NCBI RefSeq assembly: GCF_001429065.1 | Contig: NZ_LMIB01000012.1 | Location: 380,506 to 444,505, forward strand | Reading direction: 5' to 3' | DNA: 64,000 bases | Source of the DNA: Sphingomonas sp. Root710 | Lineage (GTDB): Bacteria; Pseudomonadota; Alphaproteobacteria; Sphingomonadales; Sphingomonadaceae | Shown here: positions 38,087 to 47,722 of the stretch, piece after piece | Layout: each line of letters opens with the position of its first letter | How positions within the stretch are numbered: the stretch's first letter is position 1 | The notes under the pieces: generated by a model | Database searches by the model: none | Told to the model about the DNA's origin: nothing | Seen by the model: the letters and a program-made list of their open reading frames with translations, nothing else | Program-made: the position numbers and the translations under genes

Positions 38087-38267
38087 CAGTGCGCGCGGCC
38101 ACATCTGGAAAAGAAAATTTTCGACCGAATTTCCGCGGAAAAGCTTTCATTTCGCTGACGATCGCATTCCCGCAGGGTTCATGCGCGCTGTGCGAATCAG
38201 GAACCAGTGGACGCCGGAATCATTCAGGCCGCCACCATGAGATTCGAAGAGTGAAAGGAGTTACCCA

Positions 38268-38744
38268 ATGCGTACACCGATCATCCTGTCGTTGATGGCC
38301 GCCGTTGCGGCCCCGTCGATTGCCCAGGCCCAGTCGCTGGGTGAGGCGCGCCAGAGCCAGCGCGAGGTCCGCGAGGAACGCCGCGACCTGCGTGAGGCGC
38401 AAATGTATGGCGACCGCCGCGACGTTCGCGAAGCGCGGCGCGACCTGCGCGACGCCCGTCACGAGGCCCGCGACGACTGGCGCGACTATCGCAAGGCCCA
38501 TCGCGACGTCTATCGTCGCCCGGCCTATGTCGGCCCGCGCGGCTATGTCTATCGTCCGGTGACCATCGGCTATCGCTTCCAGCCGCATTATTACAGCGCG
38601 CGCTATGTGATCAGCGACCCCTATCGCTACCGCCTGCCGCGGCCGACCGGCTATAATCGCTGGGTCCGTTACGGAAACGACGCGGTGCTGGTGAATATCC
38701 GCACCGGTCGCGTGCTTGAAGTGCACAACGGCTTCTTCTGGTAA
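38268..38744 (+). CDS. RcnB-like secreted protein, paralogue of the preceding gene
   Basis: 158 residues from ATG 38268 (AAAGGAG upstream). Signal peptide ends near AQAQSL. A helical, strongly charged segment of R-x-x-R-R-D-L-R-x-A repeats (about 28-85) is followed by the same C-terminal core as the 37.1-kb gene, with YNRWVRYGNDAVLVNIRTGRV. The two genes look like a tandem duplication with a divergent middle. It has its own terminator. Confidence 0.82.
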   Translation: MRTPIILSLMAAVAAPSIAQAQSLGEARQSQREVREERRDLREAQMYGDRRDVREARRDLRDARHEARDDWRDYRKAHRDVYRRPAYVGPRGYVYRPVTIGYRFQPHYYSARYVISDPYRYRLPRPTGYNRWVRYGNDAVLVNIRTGRVLEVHNGFFW

Positions 38745-38760
38745 GACAGGAGAGCATTGC

Positions 38761-38798
38761 AGCCCCGGCGTCCTGCCCCCCGGACGCCGGGGCTCCTT
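38761..38798 (+). terminator. Terminator hairpin after the second RcnB-like gene
   Basis: Perfect 13-bp stem (38761-38773 / 38782-38794) with an 8-nt loop; followed only by CCTT, so the U-tract is weak. Confidence 0.7.
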
Positions 38799-38858
38799 GC
38801 ATGTGCTGTGTTAGAGGCATAGCACAGGGGCATTCACCTTTTCAGGATGCCTCCCGAC

Positions 38859-40670
38859 ATGACCCGCACTTCCCTTATGCTCGCCACCGCCGCCGCGCTG
38901 CTGGCGATCGGCCCGCTCTCCGCCGCGCCCGCCACCGTCGCTTCGACGGTCCAGCCGTCCGCCATGGACGCCGCGCTGATCAAAATCTTCCATGACAGCG
39001 ACGAGGCCTCGCTGCGCCGCAACCCGCTCAACGCCATCTATCGCGGAGATCTGCGCTATGCCGACCGGCTGGGCGACTATGTTACCGACGCTTATTATGC
39101 GGAGGAGCGCGCCGCGGGCGAAGCCGACCTTGCCGCGCTTAAGAAGATCGACCGCAACAAGCTGAGCGCCACCAATCAGATCGCCTATAACGTCTTCAAA
39201 TGGCAGACCCAGCTGGCGCTGAAAGGGCTATCGCCCGAATTGCTGGCGATCACCGCGGTTCAGCCGGTCGATCACTTCTCGGGTTTCCACAACAGCTATC
39301 CCGGCTTTGCTTCGGGTGAGGGCGCTGCGCCGTTCAAGACGGTCGCCGACTATGAGAATAATCTGAAGCGGCACCGCGACTATGTCGTGATGATCGACCG
39401 CTGGATCGCCCGCTTCCGCGAGGGCATGAAATCGGGCGTGGTCGAGCCCAAGCTGGTGGTCAACAACATGATCGACCAGCTCAATCTGCAGATCGCCCAA
39501 GGCGTCGAGGGTTCCACCTTCTACGGTCCGGTGAAGAGCTTCCCCGCCGCGATTCCCGCAGCCGACCAGTCCCGGCTGCGCGCCGAGACGACGGCGGCGA
39601 TCCGCGACGGCATCGTCCCCGCGCTCACCCGGCTGCGCGATTTTCTGAAGACCGAATATCTGCCCGTCGCGCGCGACAGCGTCGGGCTGGTGGGCCTCAA
39701 GGGCGGCGACAAGCTCTACGCCTATCTGATCGAATCGAACACGACGCTGCCGCTGAAGGCCGAGGACGTGCATCAGCTGGGCCTGAACGAGGTGGCGAGG
39801 ATCACCGCCGAGATGGATGCAATCAAGCAGCAGGTCGGCTTCAGCGGCACGCTCGCCGACTTCTTCGTCTATCTGCGCGACGACCCCAAATTCCAGCCGG
39901 CCAGCGCGGCATGGATGCGCGACGAATATTTCCGGATCGGCAAGCGTGTCGACGCGCGCGTCCGCGAGCAATTCTCGCTGATCCCGAAGAGCCCGCTCGA
40001 GATCAAGGCGGTCGAATCCTATCGAGAAAAGACCGAGGCGGGCGGCAGCTATCAGCAGGGCACCCCCGACGGATCGCGGCCGGGCACCTTCTACTACAAC
40101 ACCTATGATCTGAAATCGCGGACGACGCCGGGGATGGAGACGCTCTACCTCCACGAGGCGGTCCCGGGGCATCATTTCCAGATCAGCCTTGCGCAGGAAA
40201 ACGAAGCGCTGCCCGCTTTCATGCGCTTCGGCGGCAACACCGCCTTCGTCGAAGGCTGGGCGCTCTATGCCGAGACGCTGTGGAAGGATCTGGGCATGGA
40301 GACCGATCCCTATCAGCGCTTCGGCGGCCTCTCCGACGAGATGCTTCGCGCGATGCGGCTGGTGGTCGACACGGGCATCCACGCCAAAGGCTGGAGCCGC
40401 GACCAGGCGCTCGACTATATGCTGAGCCATTCCAACATCGGCCGCGCCGACGCCACCGCCGAAGTCGAACGCTACATCGCCATTCCGGGCCAGGCGCTTG
40501 CCTACAAGATCGGCGCGCTGACCATCCTCAAGGAGAAGGCGGCAGCGCAGAAGGCGCTCGGCAGCCGGTTCGACCCCCGCGCCTTCCACGCCCAGGTCCT
40601 CGACACCGGCGCACTGCCGATGACCGTGCTGGAAGCCAAGATCGACGCATGGGTCAAGGCGGCGAAATAG
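38859..40670 (+). CDS. DUF885 family metallopeptidase-like protein, secreted
   Basis: 603 residues from ATG 38859 (ATG 38847 is an alternative). A signal peptide with hydrophobic core LMLATAAALLAIG is visible. The zinc motif HEAVPGHHF lies near residue 431, with downstream FVEGWALYAE supplying the Glu ligand, as in the M32-like/DUF885 proteins. It probably acts as a periplasmic carboxy- or dipeptidase; the substrate is unknown. Monocistronic. Confidence 0.88.
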   Translation: MTRTSLMLATAAALLAIGPLSAAPATVASTVQPSAMDAALIKIFHDSDEASLRRNPLNAIYRGDLRYADRLGDYVTDAYYAEERAAGEADLAALKKIDRNKLSATNQIAYNVFKWQTQLALKGLSPELLAITAVQPVDHFSGFHNSYPGFASGEGAAPFKTVADYENNLKRHRDYVVMIDRWIARFREGMKSGVVEPKLVVNNMIDQLNLQIAQGVEGSTFYGPVKSFPAAIPAADQSRLRAETTAAIRDGIVPALTRLRDFLKTEYLPVARDSVGLVGLKGGDKLYAYLIESNTTLPLKAEDVHQLGLNEVARITAEMDAIKQQVGFSGTLADFFVYLRDDPKFQPASAAWMRDEYFRIGKRVDARVREQFSLIPKSPLEIKAVESYREKTEAGGSYQQGTPDGSRPGTFYYNTYDLKSRTTPGMETLYLHEAVPGHHFQISLAQENEALPAFMRFGGNTAFVEGWALYAETLWKDLGMETDPYQRFGGLSDEMLRAMRLVVDTGIHAKGWSRDQALDYMLSHSNIGRADATAEVERYIAIPGQALAYKIGALTILKEKAAAQKALGSRFDPRAFHAQVLDTGALPMTVLEAKIDAWVKAAK

Positions 40671-40676
40671 CCAGCC

Positions 40677-40752
40677 GATCCTCCCTGTCCGAAAGATGGG
40701 GAGGATCTGAGAAGCCAGGTGGCCGCGCCGCATGATACGCAACGGCGCGGCC
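40677..40752. repeat. Two hairpins between convergent DUF885 and lysS genes
   Basis: GATCCTCC/GGAGGATC (40677-40684 / 40700-40707) and GGCCGCGCCG/CGGCGCGGCC (40721-40730 / 40743-40752). Neither has a U-tract. They fill the 177-bp convergent gap and probably mark 3' mRNA ends. Confidence 0.55.
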
Positions 40753-40847
40753 GACAATGCGCGTCGCCGCGCATGCCAGTCCGAAAGGGGATGGACCGGA
40801 TGCGAAACGCCGCGTCCGGCTTAAGGGTTTCCCCTTAGAGCAAAAAT

Positions 40848-42434
40848 TCAGGCGAGAGCTTCAGCGATCAGCTTGCGGCTGTTGGCGATGCCGTAGAGCG
40901 CGATGAAGCTGCCCATGCGCGGCCCCTGCTCGGCGCCGAGCAGGGTTTCGTACAGCGCTTTGAACCAGTCGCGCAGCGACGCGAAGCCATAGGCCTCATC
41001 CTTGCCGATCGCATAGACCTCGTTCTGGATATCCTCTGCCGAAGCGTCGGCGGGCATTTCCGCCAGCTTGGCGTCGAGCGCGCGCAGCGCCGCCGCCTCG
41101 TTCGGCTCGGGCTTGCGGCGCTTGAGCGTCGGCGCGACGAAATCGCGGTGATAGGCGAGCGCATGGCCGATCAGCCGGTCGAGTTCGGGATATTTCTCGG
41201 CCGAGGCATCAGCGACATAATTGGCGAGATAGCCCCAGACCTGCTCCTTTGACGCGTCGCCCATCACCCCGACGAGGTTGAGCAGCAGCCCGAAGGTCAC
41301 CGGCAGTTCGCCATCCGGCAGCTTGCCGCCATGGATATGGTGGACCGGGTTGCCCAGCTTCTGCTCGATCGGCTGCGCGGCATAATTACCCTTGAACTGC
41401 CAATATTCGTCGACCGCGCGGGGGATCACGCCCATGTGAAGCTGCTTGGCTTTCTTAGGCTCGCGATAGGCGTAGAAAGCGAGGCTCTCCTCGGGGCCAT
41501 AGGTCAACCATTGTTCGAGGCTAAGGCCATTGCCCTTGGACTTGGAGATCTTCTCGCCCTTCTCGTCGAGGAACATCTCATAGTTGAAGCCTTCGGGCGG
41601 GCGGGCGCCGAGCTCGCGTGCGATCTTCGACGACTGAACGACCGAATCGATCAGGTCCTTGCCCGACATCTCATAATCGACGCCCAGCGCGACCCAGCGC
41701 ATCGCCCAGTCGACCTTCCACTGGAGCTTGGCCTTGCCGCCGAGGATCGACTGGGTGATCGTCTCACCCTCATCCTCGAAGCGGATCAGGCCGGCGTCGG
41801 CATCGACGACCTCGACCGGAACCTGAAGGACGATGCCGCTCTTCGGGCTGACCGGCAGCACCGGCGAATAGGTCGCCTGCCGCTCCTTGCGCAGCGTCGG
41901 CAGCATGATGTCCATGATGCCCTGATAATGGCGGAGGATGCCCTTGAGCGCCTCGTCGAACTGCCCGCCTTCATAGGCTTCGGTCGACGAGCGGAAGTCG
42001 TAATCGAAGCCAAAGCGGTCGAGGAATTCGCGCAGCATCGCGTTGTTGTGATGCGCGAAGCTCTCATATTTGCCGAAGGGATCGGGAATCTTGGTCAGCG
42101 GCTTGCCGAGATGCGCGCGCAGCATCTCCTGGTTCGGAACATTGTCGGGCACCTTGCGCAGCCCGTCCATATCGTCGCTGAACGCGATCAGCCGGGTCGG
42201 GATATCCGACAGCTCCTGATAGGCCTGGCGCACCATCGTCGTGCGCAGCACTTCGTTGAAGGTGCCGATGTGCGGCAGCCCCGACGGACCATAGCCGGTC
42301 TCGAACAGGATATGCCCCTTTGCCGGCGCGCCCTTCTCATAGCGTTTCAGCAGCTTGCGCGCCTCCTCATAGGGCCAGGCCTTGGAAACGAGCGCGGCTT
42401 CGCGCAGGGCGGCAGGGGTGATGCTGTCGGACAT
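40848..42434 (-). CDS. lysS: Lysyl-tRNA synthetase, class I
   Basis: 528 residues from ATG 42434; upstream codons to 42473 overlap a repeat and are rejected. The class I signatures are PHIG (54-57) and KISKSKG (about 295), with the C-terminal anticodon-binding helical domain. This archaeal-type LysRS replaces the class II enzyme in alphaproteobacteria. Monocistronic. Confidence 0.97.
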   Translation of the reverse strand: MSDSITPAALREAALVSKAWPYEEARKLLKRYEKGAPAKGHILFETGYGPSGLPHIGTFNEVLRTTMVRQAYQELSDIPTRLIAFSDDMDGLRKVPDNVPNQEMLRAHLGKPLTKIPDPFGKYESFAHHNNAMLREFLDRFGFDYDFRSSTEAYEGGQFDEALKGILRHYQGIMDIMLPTLRKERQATYSPVLPVSPKSGIVLQVPVEVVDADAGLIRFEDEGETITQSILGGKAKLQWKVDWAMRWVALGVDYEMSGKDLIDSVVQSSKIARELGARPPEGFNYEMFLDEKGEKISKSKGNGLSLEQWLTYGPEESLAFYAYREPKKAKQLHMGVIPRAVDEYWQFKGNYAAQPIEQKLGNPVHHIHGGKLPDGELPVTFGLLLNLVGVMGDASKEQVWGYLANYVADASAEKYPELDRLIGHALAYHRDFVAPTLKRRKPEPNEAAALRALDAKLAEMPADASAEDIQNEVYAIGKDEAYGFASLRDWFKALYETLLGAEQGPRMGSFIALYGIANSRKLIAEALA

Positions 42435-42493
42435 AGGGCGTCCCTGTAGCGCGCCCTGCGTCCGAATCAACAATCGTCGCCTTCCGCCAACTC

Positions 42494-42585
42494 GTCATTC
42501 CCGCGAAAGCGGGAATCCATGGGCGTGCGGTCCGCAGAGCCTCGTGCTGGCCGTTACCGTGGATTCCCGCTTTCGCGGGAATGAC
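42494..42585. repeat. Inverted pair of REP-like palindromes
   Basis: The 26-bp unit GTCATTCCCGCGAAAGCGGG... at 42494-42519 recurs as an exact reverse complement at 42560-42585 with a 40-nt spacer. Each unit is itself an 8-bp hairpin with a GAAA loop. This is a common proteobacterial intergenic repeat arranged as a BIME-like pair, here in the lysS / helicase divergent region. Confidence 0.85.
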
Positions 42586-42637
42586 AGCGGAGGTTGGGTG
42601 TTCCTAAATCGTTCTCCGTCACCTACATCTGCCGATA

Positions 42638-45367
42638 ATGGATTCGTCCCTCCCTTACCCCGCACTCTACGCCACCCATGGCGGTATCTGGATCGCGTCG
42701 CCCGACGGCGAGGTACGCGGCATCGGGCGGGGCGAGGCGGCGGCGCGGGCGGCGGAGACGCCGATGATCACCCTCAATGCGGCGGTGACCGCAACACGGC
42801 TGGGGATCGCCGAATTTTCCGGGCTCGACCTGCTCGAACTGTTCGCCTTCGTCCATCCGGCGCGTTTCGCGGTGCCGACCCCCGCGGGGCTCGCCCGCGC
42901 GCTGGGTCTGACCCCACCGGTCGACGATGCGCGTGCCCCCGCCTTCCTGCTCGACGCGGCAAAGGCGCTGCTTGGGCGGATGGCTGAGCCCGAGGACTGG
43001 GCCGAACGCTCCGGCGCATGGAACAGCGCGCAGTCGCTCGGCCGGCTCGGCTGGCCCTGGGCCCGCCCGATTCGTCATGTGCTGCGCGAACCGGCGCAGG
43101 CCGAGCGCGGCCTGTTCGCGCGCCTGCCCGAATGGGACGAGGCAGGCGGCCGCCCTCCCCCACGCAATATCCAGCTGGGCGAGGCGGAAACGCTGGAGCG
43201 CCTCGCGGCGCTCACCGGTGCCAAGGCCGAGGCGCGCGAGGGGCAGAAACATTATGCCGCCTCGAATGCCCGCGCCTTCGATCCGCGGCTCGGCGAAGGC
43301 CGTCCCAATCTCGTCCTCGCAGAGGCGGGCACCGGTATCGGCAAGACGCTCGGCTATCTTGCCCCCGCCTCGCTCTGGGCCGAGCGGGCGGGTGGCGCGG
43401 TGTGGATTTCCACCTATACCAAGGCGCTCCAGCGCCAGCTCGATTTCGAGACGCGGCGGCTCTTTCCCGATCCGGCGGTGCGGCGCGAAAAGGTCGTCGT
43501 CCGCAAGGGCCGCGAAAATTATCTCTGCCTGCTCAACCTGGAAGACGCCCTTCAAGGCGGTTTCCAGAACCGCGCCGCGATCCTGGCGCAGCTCGTCGCG
43601 CGCTGGGCGATGTATAGCCGCGATGGCGACATGGTCGGCGGCGACTTGCCCGGCTGGCTGCCGACGCTGTTCCGCCGCGCGGGATCGACGGCGCTGACCG
43701 ACCGGCGGGGCGAATGCGTCTATGCTGGCTGCCCACATTACCGGAAATGCTTCATCGAGCGGTCGGCGCGTGCCTCGGAAGGCGCCGACATCGTCATCGC
43801 CAATCATGCGCTAGTGATGATCCTGGCCCAGCGCCGCGCCGATGAAGGGCATCCGCTCGGCCGGATCATCTTCGACGAGGGCCATCATCTGTTCGATGCC
43901 GCCGACTCGACCTTCGCGGCGGCGCTGACCGGCCAGGAGGCGATCGAGCTGCGCCGCTGGATCATCGGCCCCGAAGCCAAGGCACGCGGGCGGCGGCGCG
44001 GCCTGTCGGCGCGTCTGTCCGATGTCGCAAGCTATGATGAGGAGGGCGCGCTGGCGATCGAGGCCGCGTCGGCGGCGGCGACGCAGCTCCCCGCCGACGG
44101 CTGGCTCGGCCGGCTGGGAGAAAACCTGCCCCTCGGCCCCGTGGAGAAGCTGCTCGCGGCGGCACGGGCCACCGTCTACGCGCGCGCCAGCGCGGTCGAT
44201 GCAGGCTATGGCCTCGAAACCGATGTCGGCGAGCCAGATCCCGAACTGATCGACGCCGCGCAACCCGCCATCGAGGCGCTGGAAGCGCTGGTCCGGCCGA
44301 TGGCGCGGCTGCGGCAACGGTTGACGGCGGTGATGGAAGACGGCCCCGACTGGCTCGACGGCCAGGCGCGCGCACGGATCGACGGTGCCATTGCGGGCCT
44401 CACCCAGCGCGGCCAGCTGATCGCGGCCTGGATATCGATGCTGGCGCGGCTCGGCGGGCCGATCGATCCCGACTTCGTCGACTGGCTCGCGGTCGACCGG
44501 ATCGAGGGGCGCGAGATCGACATCGGCCTGCACCGTCACTGGCTCGATCCTGCCCGCCCGCTCGCCGAAACCGTGCTCAAGCCCGCGCATGGCGTGCTCG
44601 TCACCTCCGCCACGCTGCGCGACGGCGAGGACTGGACGATCGCCGAGGCCCGCAGCGGCGTCCCCTATCTCGATCACGCTCCCCGCCATGTCGCGGTGCC
44701 GAGCCCGTTCGACTATGCGAGCCATGCCGAGGTGCTGGTCGTCACCGACTTGAAGCGCGGCGATGTCGCCCAGCTCGGCCAGGCCTATCACCGGCTGATC
44801 GCTGCAGCGGGTGGCGGGACGCTGGGCCTGTTCACCGCGATCTCGCGTCTGCGTGCGGTCCACGCCCGCATCGCCGACCGGCTCGCCCGCGACGGACTGC
44901 CCCTCTATGCACAGCATGTCGATCCGATCGACACCGGCACGCTGGTCGACATCTTCCGCGACGATCCCCACGCTTCGCTGCTCGGCACCGATGCGTTGCG
45001 CGACGGCGTCGACGTACCTGGAGACTCGCTGCGGCTCGTGGTGATGGAGGGAATCCCCTGGCCCCGCCCCACGGTCCTTCACGCCGCGCGCAAGGCGGCG
45101 GGCGGCGGCAGCGTCTTCGACGACCGCATCGTACGGGCGCGGATGCGGCAGGCGTTCGGACGACTCATTCGCAGCGCCGACGACCGCGGCCATTTCGTGC
45201 TGCTCGGCGCGGCGACGCCGTCGCGCCTGCTCGACGCCTTTCCCGGCGGCGTGCCGGTGCTGCGCGTCACCCTCGACGAGGCGATCGCCCGGATCGGCGC
45301 ATCCAGCGGACCCGCCCGCGCGCGTGCCGAATCCGATCAGAAGATATCCGAACCCGGCGAACCATGA
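42638..45367 (+). CDS. DinG/XPD-type ATP-dependent DNA helicase
   Basis: 909 residues. An N-terminal region of about 200 residues without recognised motifs precedes the helicase core: AGTGIGKT (about 230), an Fe-S cluster cysteine set (ENYLC about 297; CVYAGCPHYRKC about 360), DEGHH (about 413), then the second domain with LVTSATLRDG and QAFGRLIRSADDRGHF. Fe-S 5'-3' helicases of this type resolve R-loops and damaged DNA. The start lacks a strong ribosome site. Cotranscription with sixA is possible (109-nt gap). Confidence 0.92.
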   Translation: MDSSLPYPALYATHGGIWIASPDGEVRGIGRGEAAARAAETPMITLNAAVTATRLGIAEFSGLDLLELFAFVHPARFAVPTPAGLARALGLTPPVDDARAPAFLLDAAKALLGRMAEPEDWAERSGAWNSAQSLGRLGWPWARPIRHVLREPAQAERGLFARLPEWDEAGGRPPPRNIQLGEAETLERLAALTGAKAEAREGQKHYAASNARAFDPRLGEGRPNLVLAEAGTGIGKTLGYLAPASLWAERAGGAVWISTYTKALQRQLDFETRRLFPDPAVRREKVVVRKGRENYLCLLNLEDALQGGFQNRAAILAQLVARWAMYSRDGDMVGGDLPGWLPTLFRRAGSTALTDRRGECVYAGCPHYRKCFIERSARASEGADIVIANHALVMILAQRRADEGHPLGRIIFDEGHHLFDAADSTFAAALTGQEAIELRRWIIGPEAKARGRRRGLSARLSDVASYDEEGALAIEAASAAATQLPADGWLGRLGENLPLGPVEKLLAAARATVYARASAVDAGYGLETDVGEPDPELIDAAQPAIEALEALVRPMARLRQRLTAVMEDGPDWLDGQARARIDGAIAGLTQRGQLIAAWISMLARLGGPIDPDFVDWLAVDRIEGREIDIGLHRHWLDPARPLAETVLKPAHGVLVTSATLRDGEDWTIAEARSGVPYLDHAPRHVAVPSPFDYASHAEVLVVTDLKRGDVAQLGQAYHRLIAAAGGGTLGLFTAISRLRAVHARIADRLARDGLPLYAQHVDPIDTGTLVDIFRDDPHASLLGTDALRDGVDVPGDSLRLVVMEGIPWPRPTVLHAARKAAGGGSVFDDRIVRARMRQAFGRLIRSADDRGHFVLLGAATPSRLLDAFPGGVPVLRVTLDEAIARIGASSGPARARAESDQKISEPGEP

Positions 45368-45476
45368 TCCTGGATCATCCGATGGCTGCAATTGCGACCG
45401 GGCGTCGTCATGGTCTTTCTTCCGTCGCATCTTTGGGGCATCACGAAAGCCGATGCCGCAGGAGGGCCACCTGATC

Positions 45477-46019
45477 GTGAAGAAGCTGATGTTGTTGCGC
45501 CACGCCAAATCGGGTTGGGATGACCCCGTGTCGCGCGATTTCGATCGGCCGTTGAACACCAAGGGTAAACGCGCCGCCCACCGCATTGGCGAATATTTGC
45601 GCGAACATCATATCGGCTTCGATCATGTCGTCGCCTCGCCCGCCGTTCGCGTCGTCGAGACGATCGAGCATCTTGCCGAAGGCACTGGGGAGACGATCGC
45701 CCCCGCCTGGGACAAGCGCGTCTATCTCGCCTCCGCAGTGTCGCTGCTCGACGTCGTCCAGGAAGCCGACGACCGCTTCGACACGCTGCTGCTCGTTGGC
45801 CACAATCCCGGGCTCGAGGATCTGGTGCTGATGATGGTGCCCGACAAGCCGGGTGACGAGGCGCGCGACCAGGTCGAGGAGAAATTCCCGACCGCGAGCG
45901 TCGCCGAGATCAGCTTCGCGGTCGATCGCTGGGAGGACATCCGTCCCAATAGCGGGACGCTGTCGCTGTTCGTGCGGCCGAGGGACCTCGATCCGGCGCT
46001 GGGGCCAGACCAGAGCTGA
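45477..46019 (+). CDS. SixA-type histidine phosphatase
   Basis: 180 residues from GTG 45477 (GGAGG about 11 nt upstream). The catalytic motif LLRHAKSGWDD is at the N-terminus and the second His in LLLVGHNPGLEDL; both are needed for the phosphoglycerate-mutase-like phosphatase. SixA removes phosphate from His of phosphotransfer domains. Here it could act on a PTS or phosphorelay protein; none is nearby. Confidence 0.9.
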   Translation: MKKLMLLRHAKSGWDDPVSRDFDRPLNTKGKRAAHRIGEYLREHHIGFDHVVASPAVRVVETIEHLAEGTGETIAPAWDKRVYLASAVSLLDVVQEADDRFDTLLLVGHNPGLEDLVLMMVPDKPGDEARDQVEEKFPTASVAEISFAVDRWEDIRPNSGTLSLFVRPRDLDPALGPDQS

Positions 46020-46059
46020 TCGCCCCTCCCCACGCCCGACGCGAGGAGGGACCCAAGCA

Positions 46060-47613
46060 TCAGTTGCGCAATTGGACACCGATATAGCGAGGCGGATTGT
46101 TGCCGCGCTGCGCGAAGAGCAGCACGGTTGGCCGTTTCGCCTTCTTCGCCGCGTCGATCGCCGCCGCGGCACCCTGCACCGTCGTCACCGGCACATTGTT
46201 GATCTGCAGGATAATGTCGCGCGGCTGGAAGCCGTTGGCGGCGGCGTCGCTCGATGGATCGACATAGCTGATGACCACGCCCTTGATCGTCGGCGACACG
46301 CCGAGACGGCGGGCGAGATCGGGGGTTAGCGTCTGGAAGCCGAGCCCGATCGTGTTACGGGTCGACTGATCCGGCGCGGTCTGCGCGCCATTGTCGCTGG
46401 GCGTGTCGTCGCCGTCCGCATCGCCATTGTTCGCCAGCTGATCCTCGGGCGGGCGTTCGCCCAGCGTGACCGTCAGCGTGCGCTTCTGGCCGTCACGGAT
46501 CAGTTCGATCGGCATGCGCGTGCCGACCGGGGTCTTACCGACGATATAGGACAGCGTGTTGTCGGGGGTGACTTCCTGCCCGTTGACGCTGACGATCACG
46601 TCGCCCTGGCGGATGCCCGCGCGTGCCGCCGCCTCGCCGGGCTCGACCCGCGCGACGATCTCGCCGCGATCCTTGGGCAGGCCCAGGCTGGTGGCGATAT
46701 CCTCGGTCATCGGCTGGATGCCGACACCCAGATAGCCCCGCTTGATCTTGTTGCCCGAGCGAAGCTGATCGATGATCGGCTTGGCTTCCTCAGCCGGTAT
46801 CGCGAAGCCGATGCCGACATTGCCGCCGGTCGGCGAGAAGATCGCGGTGTTGATGCCGATGACGTTGCCCTGAAGGTCGAACATCGGCCCGCCCGAATTG
46901 CCTTGATTGATAGAGGCGTCGGTCTGGATGTAGCGATCATAGGGCCCGTTGATGCCGATCGAACGGTGCAGCGCCGAAACGATGCCCGCGGTCACGGTGC
47001 CGCCGAGGCCGAACGGATTGCCGATCGCCACTACCCAGTCGCCGACGCGGGTGCGCGTCGAATCGCCGAACTGGACGAAGGGCAGATTGCGCGCATCGAT
47101 CTTGAGCAGCGCGAGATCCGACGCCTGGTCGCGGCCGACGATCGTCGCCTTATATTCCTTGCGGTCGGGCAGAGTGACGGTGATCGAGCTGACAACCGCG
47201 CCGGTACCGCCCTCGGGCGAGGCGGAGATGACGTGGTTGTTGGTGACCACATAGCCGTCTGCCGAGATGATGAAACCCGAGCCGAGCGAGGTCGCCTCGC
47301 GGGTGATCGGGCGGCCGCTATCGTCGGTGCCGCCGCCGCCGAAGCGCTTGAACAGTTCCTCAAACGGGGTGCCCGAGAAGGCATTACCGCCGCTGCGGAC
47401 CTGGATCTTCTGGGTGGTGGAGATGTTGACGACCGCCGGCTGCAGCTTCGCCGCAAGATCGGCGAAGCTCAGCGGCGCGCCGGGGCGCGGCGCCATGTTG
47501 ATCGCGCCAGGCGCGTTCTGCGCCACTTGCGCGCCGACAGGCTGCTGCATGACGAGGGTCGCGCCGGTACCGCCTACCAGCAGGGCCGCGGTGATCGCGT
47601 AGGCATAACGCAC
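46060..47613 (-). CDS. degP: Periplasmic serine protease Do (DegP/HtrA family)
   Basis: 517 residues from GTG 47613, which lies 9 nt after AAGGAG; TTG 47622 abuts that site and cannot be right. A signal sequence is followed by a trypsin-like domain with H in VTNNHVIS, D in ASDLALLKID and S in INQGNSGGP, then two PDZ domains. It degrades or refolds misfolded envelope proteins. Encoded 109 nt downstream of hflC. Confidence 0.95.
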   Translation of the reverse strand: MRYAYAITAALLVGGTGATLVMQQPVGAQVAQNAPGAINMAPRPGAPLSFADLAAKLQPAVVNISTTQKIQVRSGGNAFSGTPFEELFKRFGGGGTDDSGRPITREATSLGSGFIISADGYVVTNNHVISASPEGGTGAVVSSITVTLPDRKEYKATIVGRDQASDLALLKIDARNLPFVQFGDSTRTRVGDWVVAIGNPFGLGGTVTAGIVSALHRSIGINGPYDRYIQTDASINQGNSGGPMFDLQGNVIGINTAIFSPTGGNVGIGFAIPAEEAKPIIDQLRSGNKIKRGYLGVGIQPMTEDIATSLGLPKDRGEIVARVEPGEAAARAGIRQGDVIVSVNGQEVTPDNTLSYIVGKTPVGTRMPIELIRDGQKRTLTVTLGERPPEDQLANNGDADGDDTPSDNGAQTAPDQSTRNTIGLGFQTLTPDLARRLGVSPTIKGVVISYVDPSSDAAANGFQPRDIILQINNVPVTTVQGAAAAIDAAKKAKRPTVLLFAQRGNNPPRYIGVQLRN

Positions 47614-47722
47614 TTTGGCCAACTCCTTAAAACTCCTGTCCTGACTTGAGCCGAATATCCGGGCGGTTTATCTCTTCCCCGGTCTCTGAACCCCGCTTGA
47701 ACGGCCCCGTTCCATCTTATGC

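Noticed and set aside
43811-45586. 591-codon minus-strand frame
   Set aside because: It is antisense to the DinG-type helicase, whose motifs are complete.
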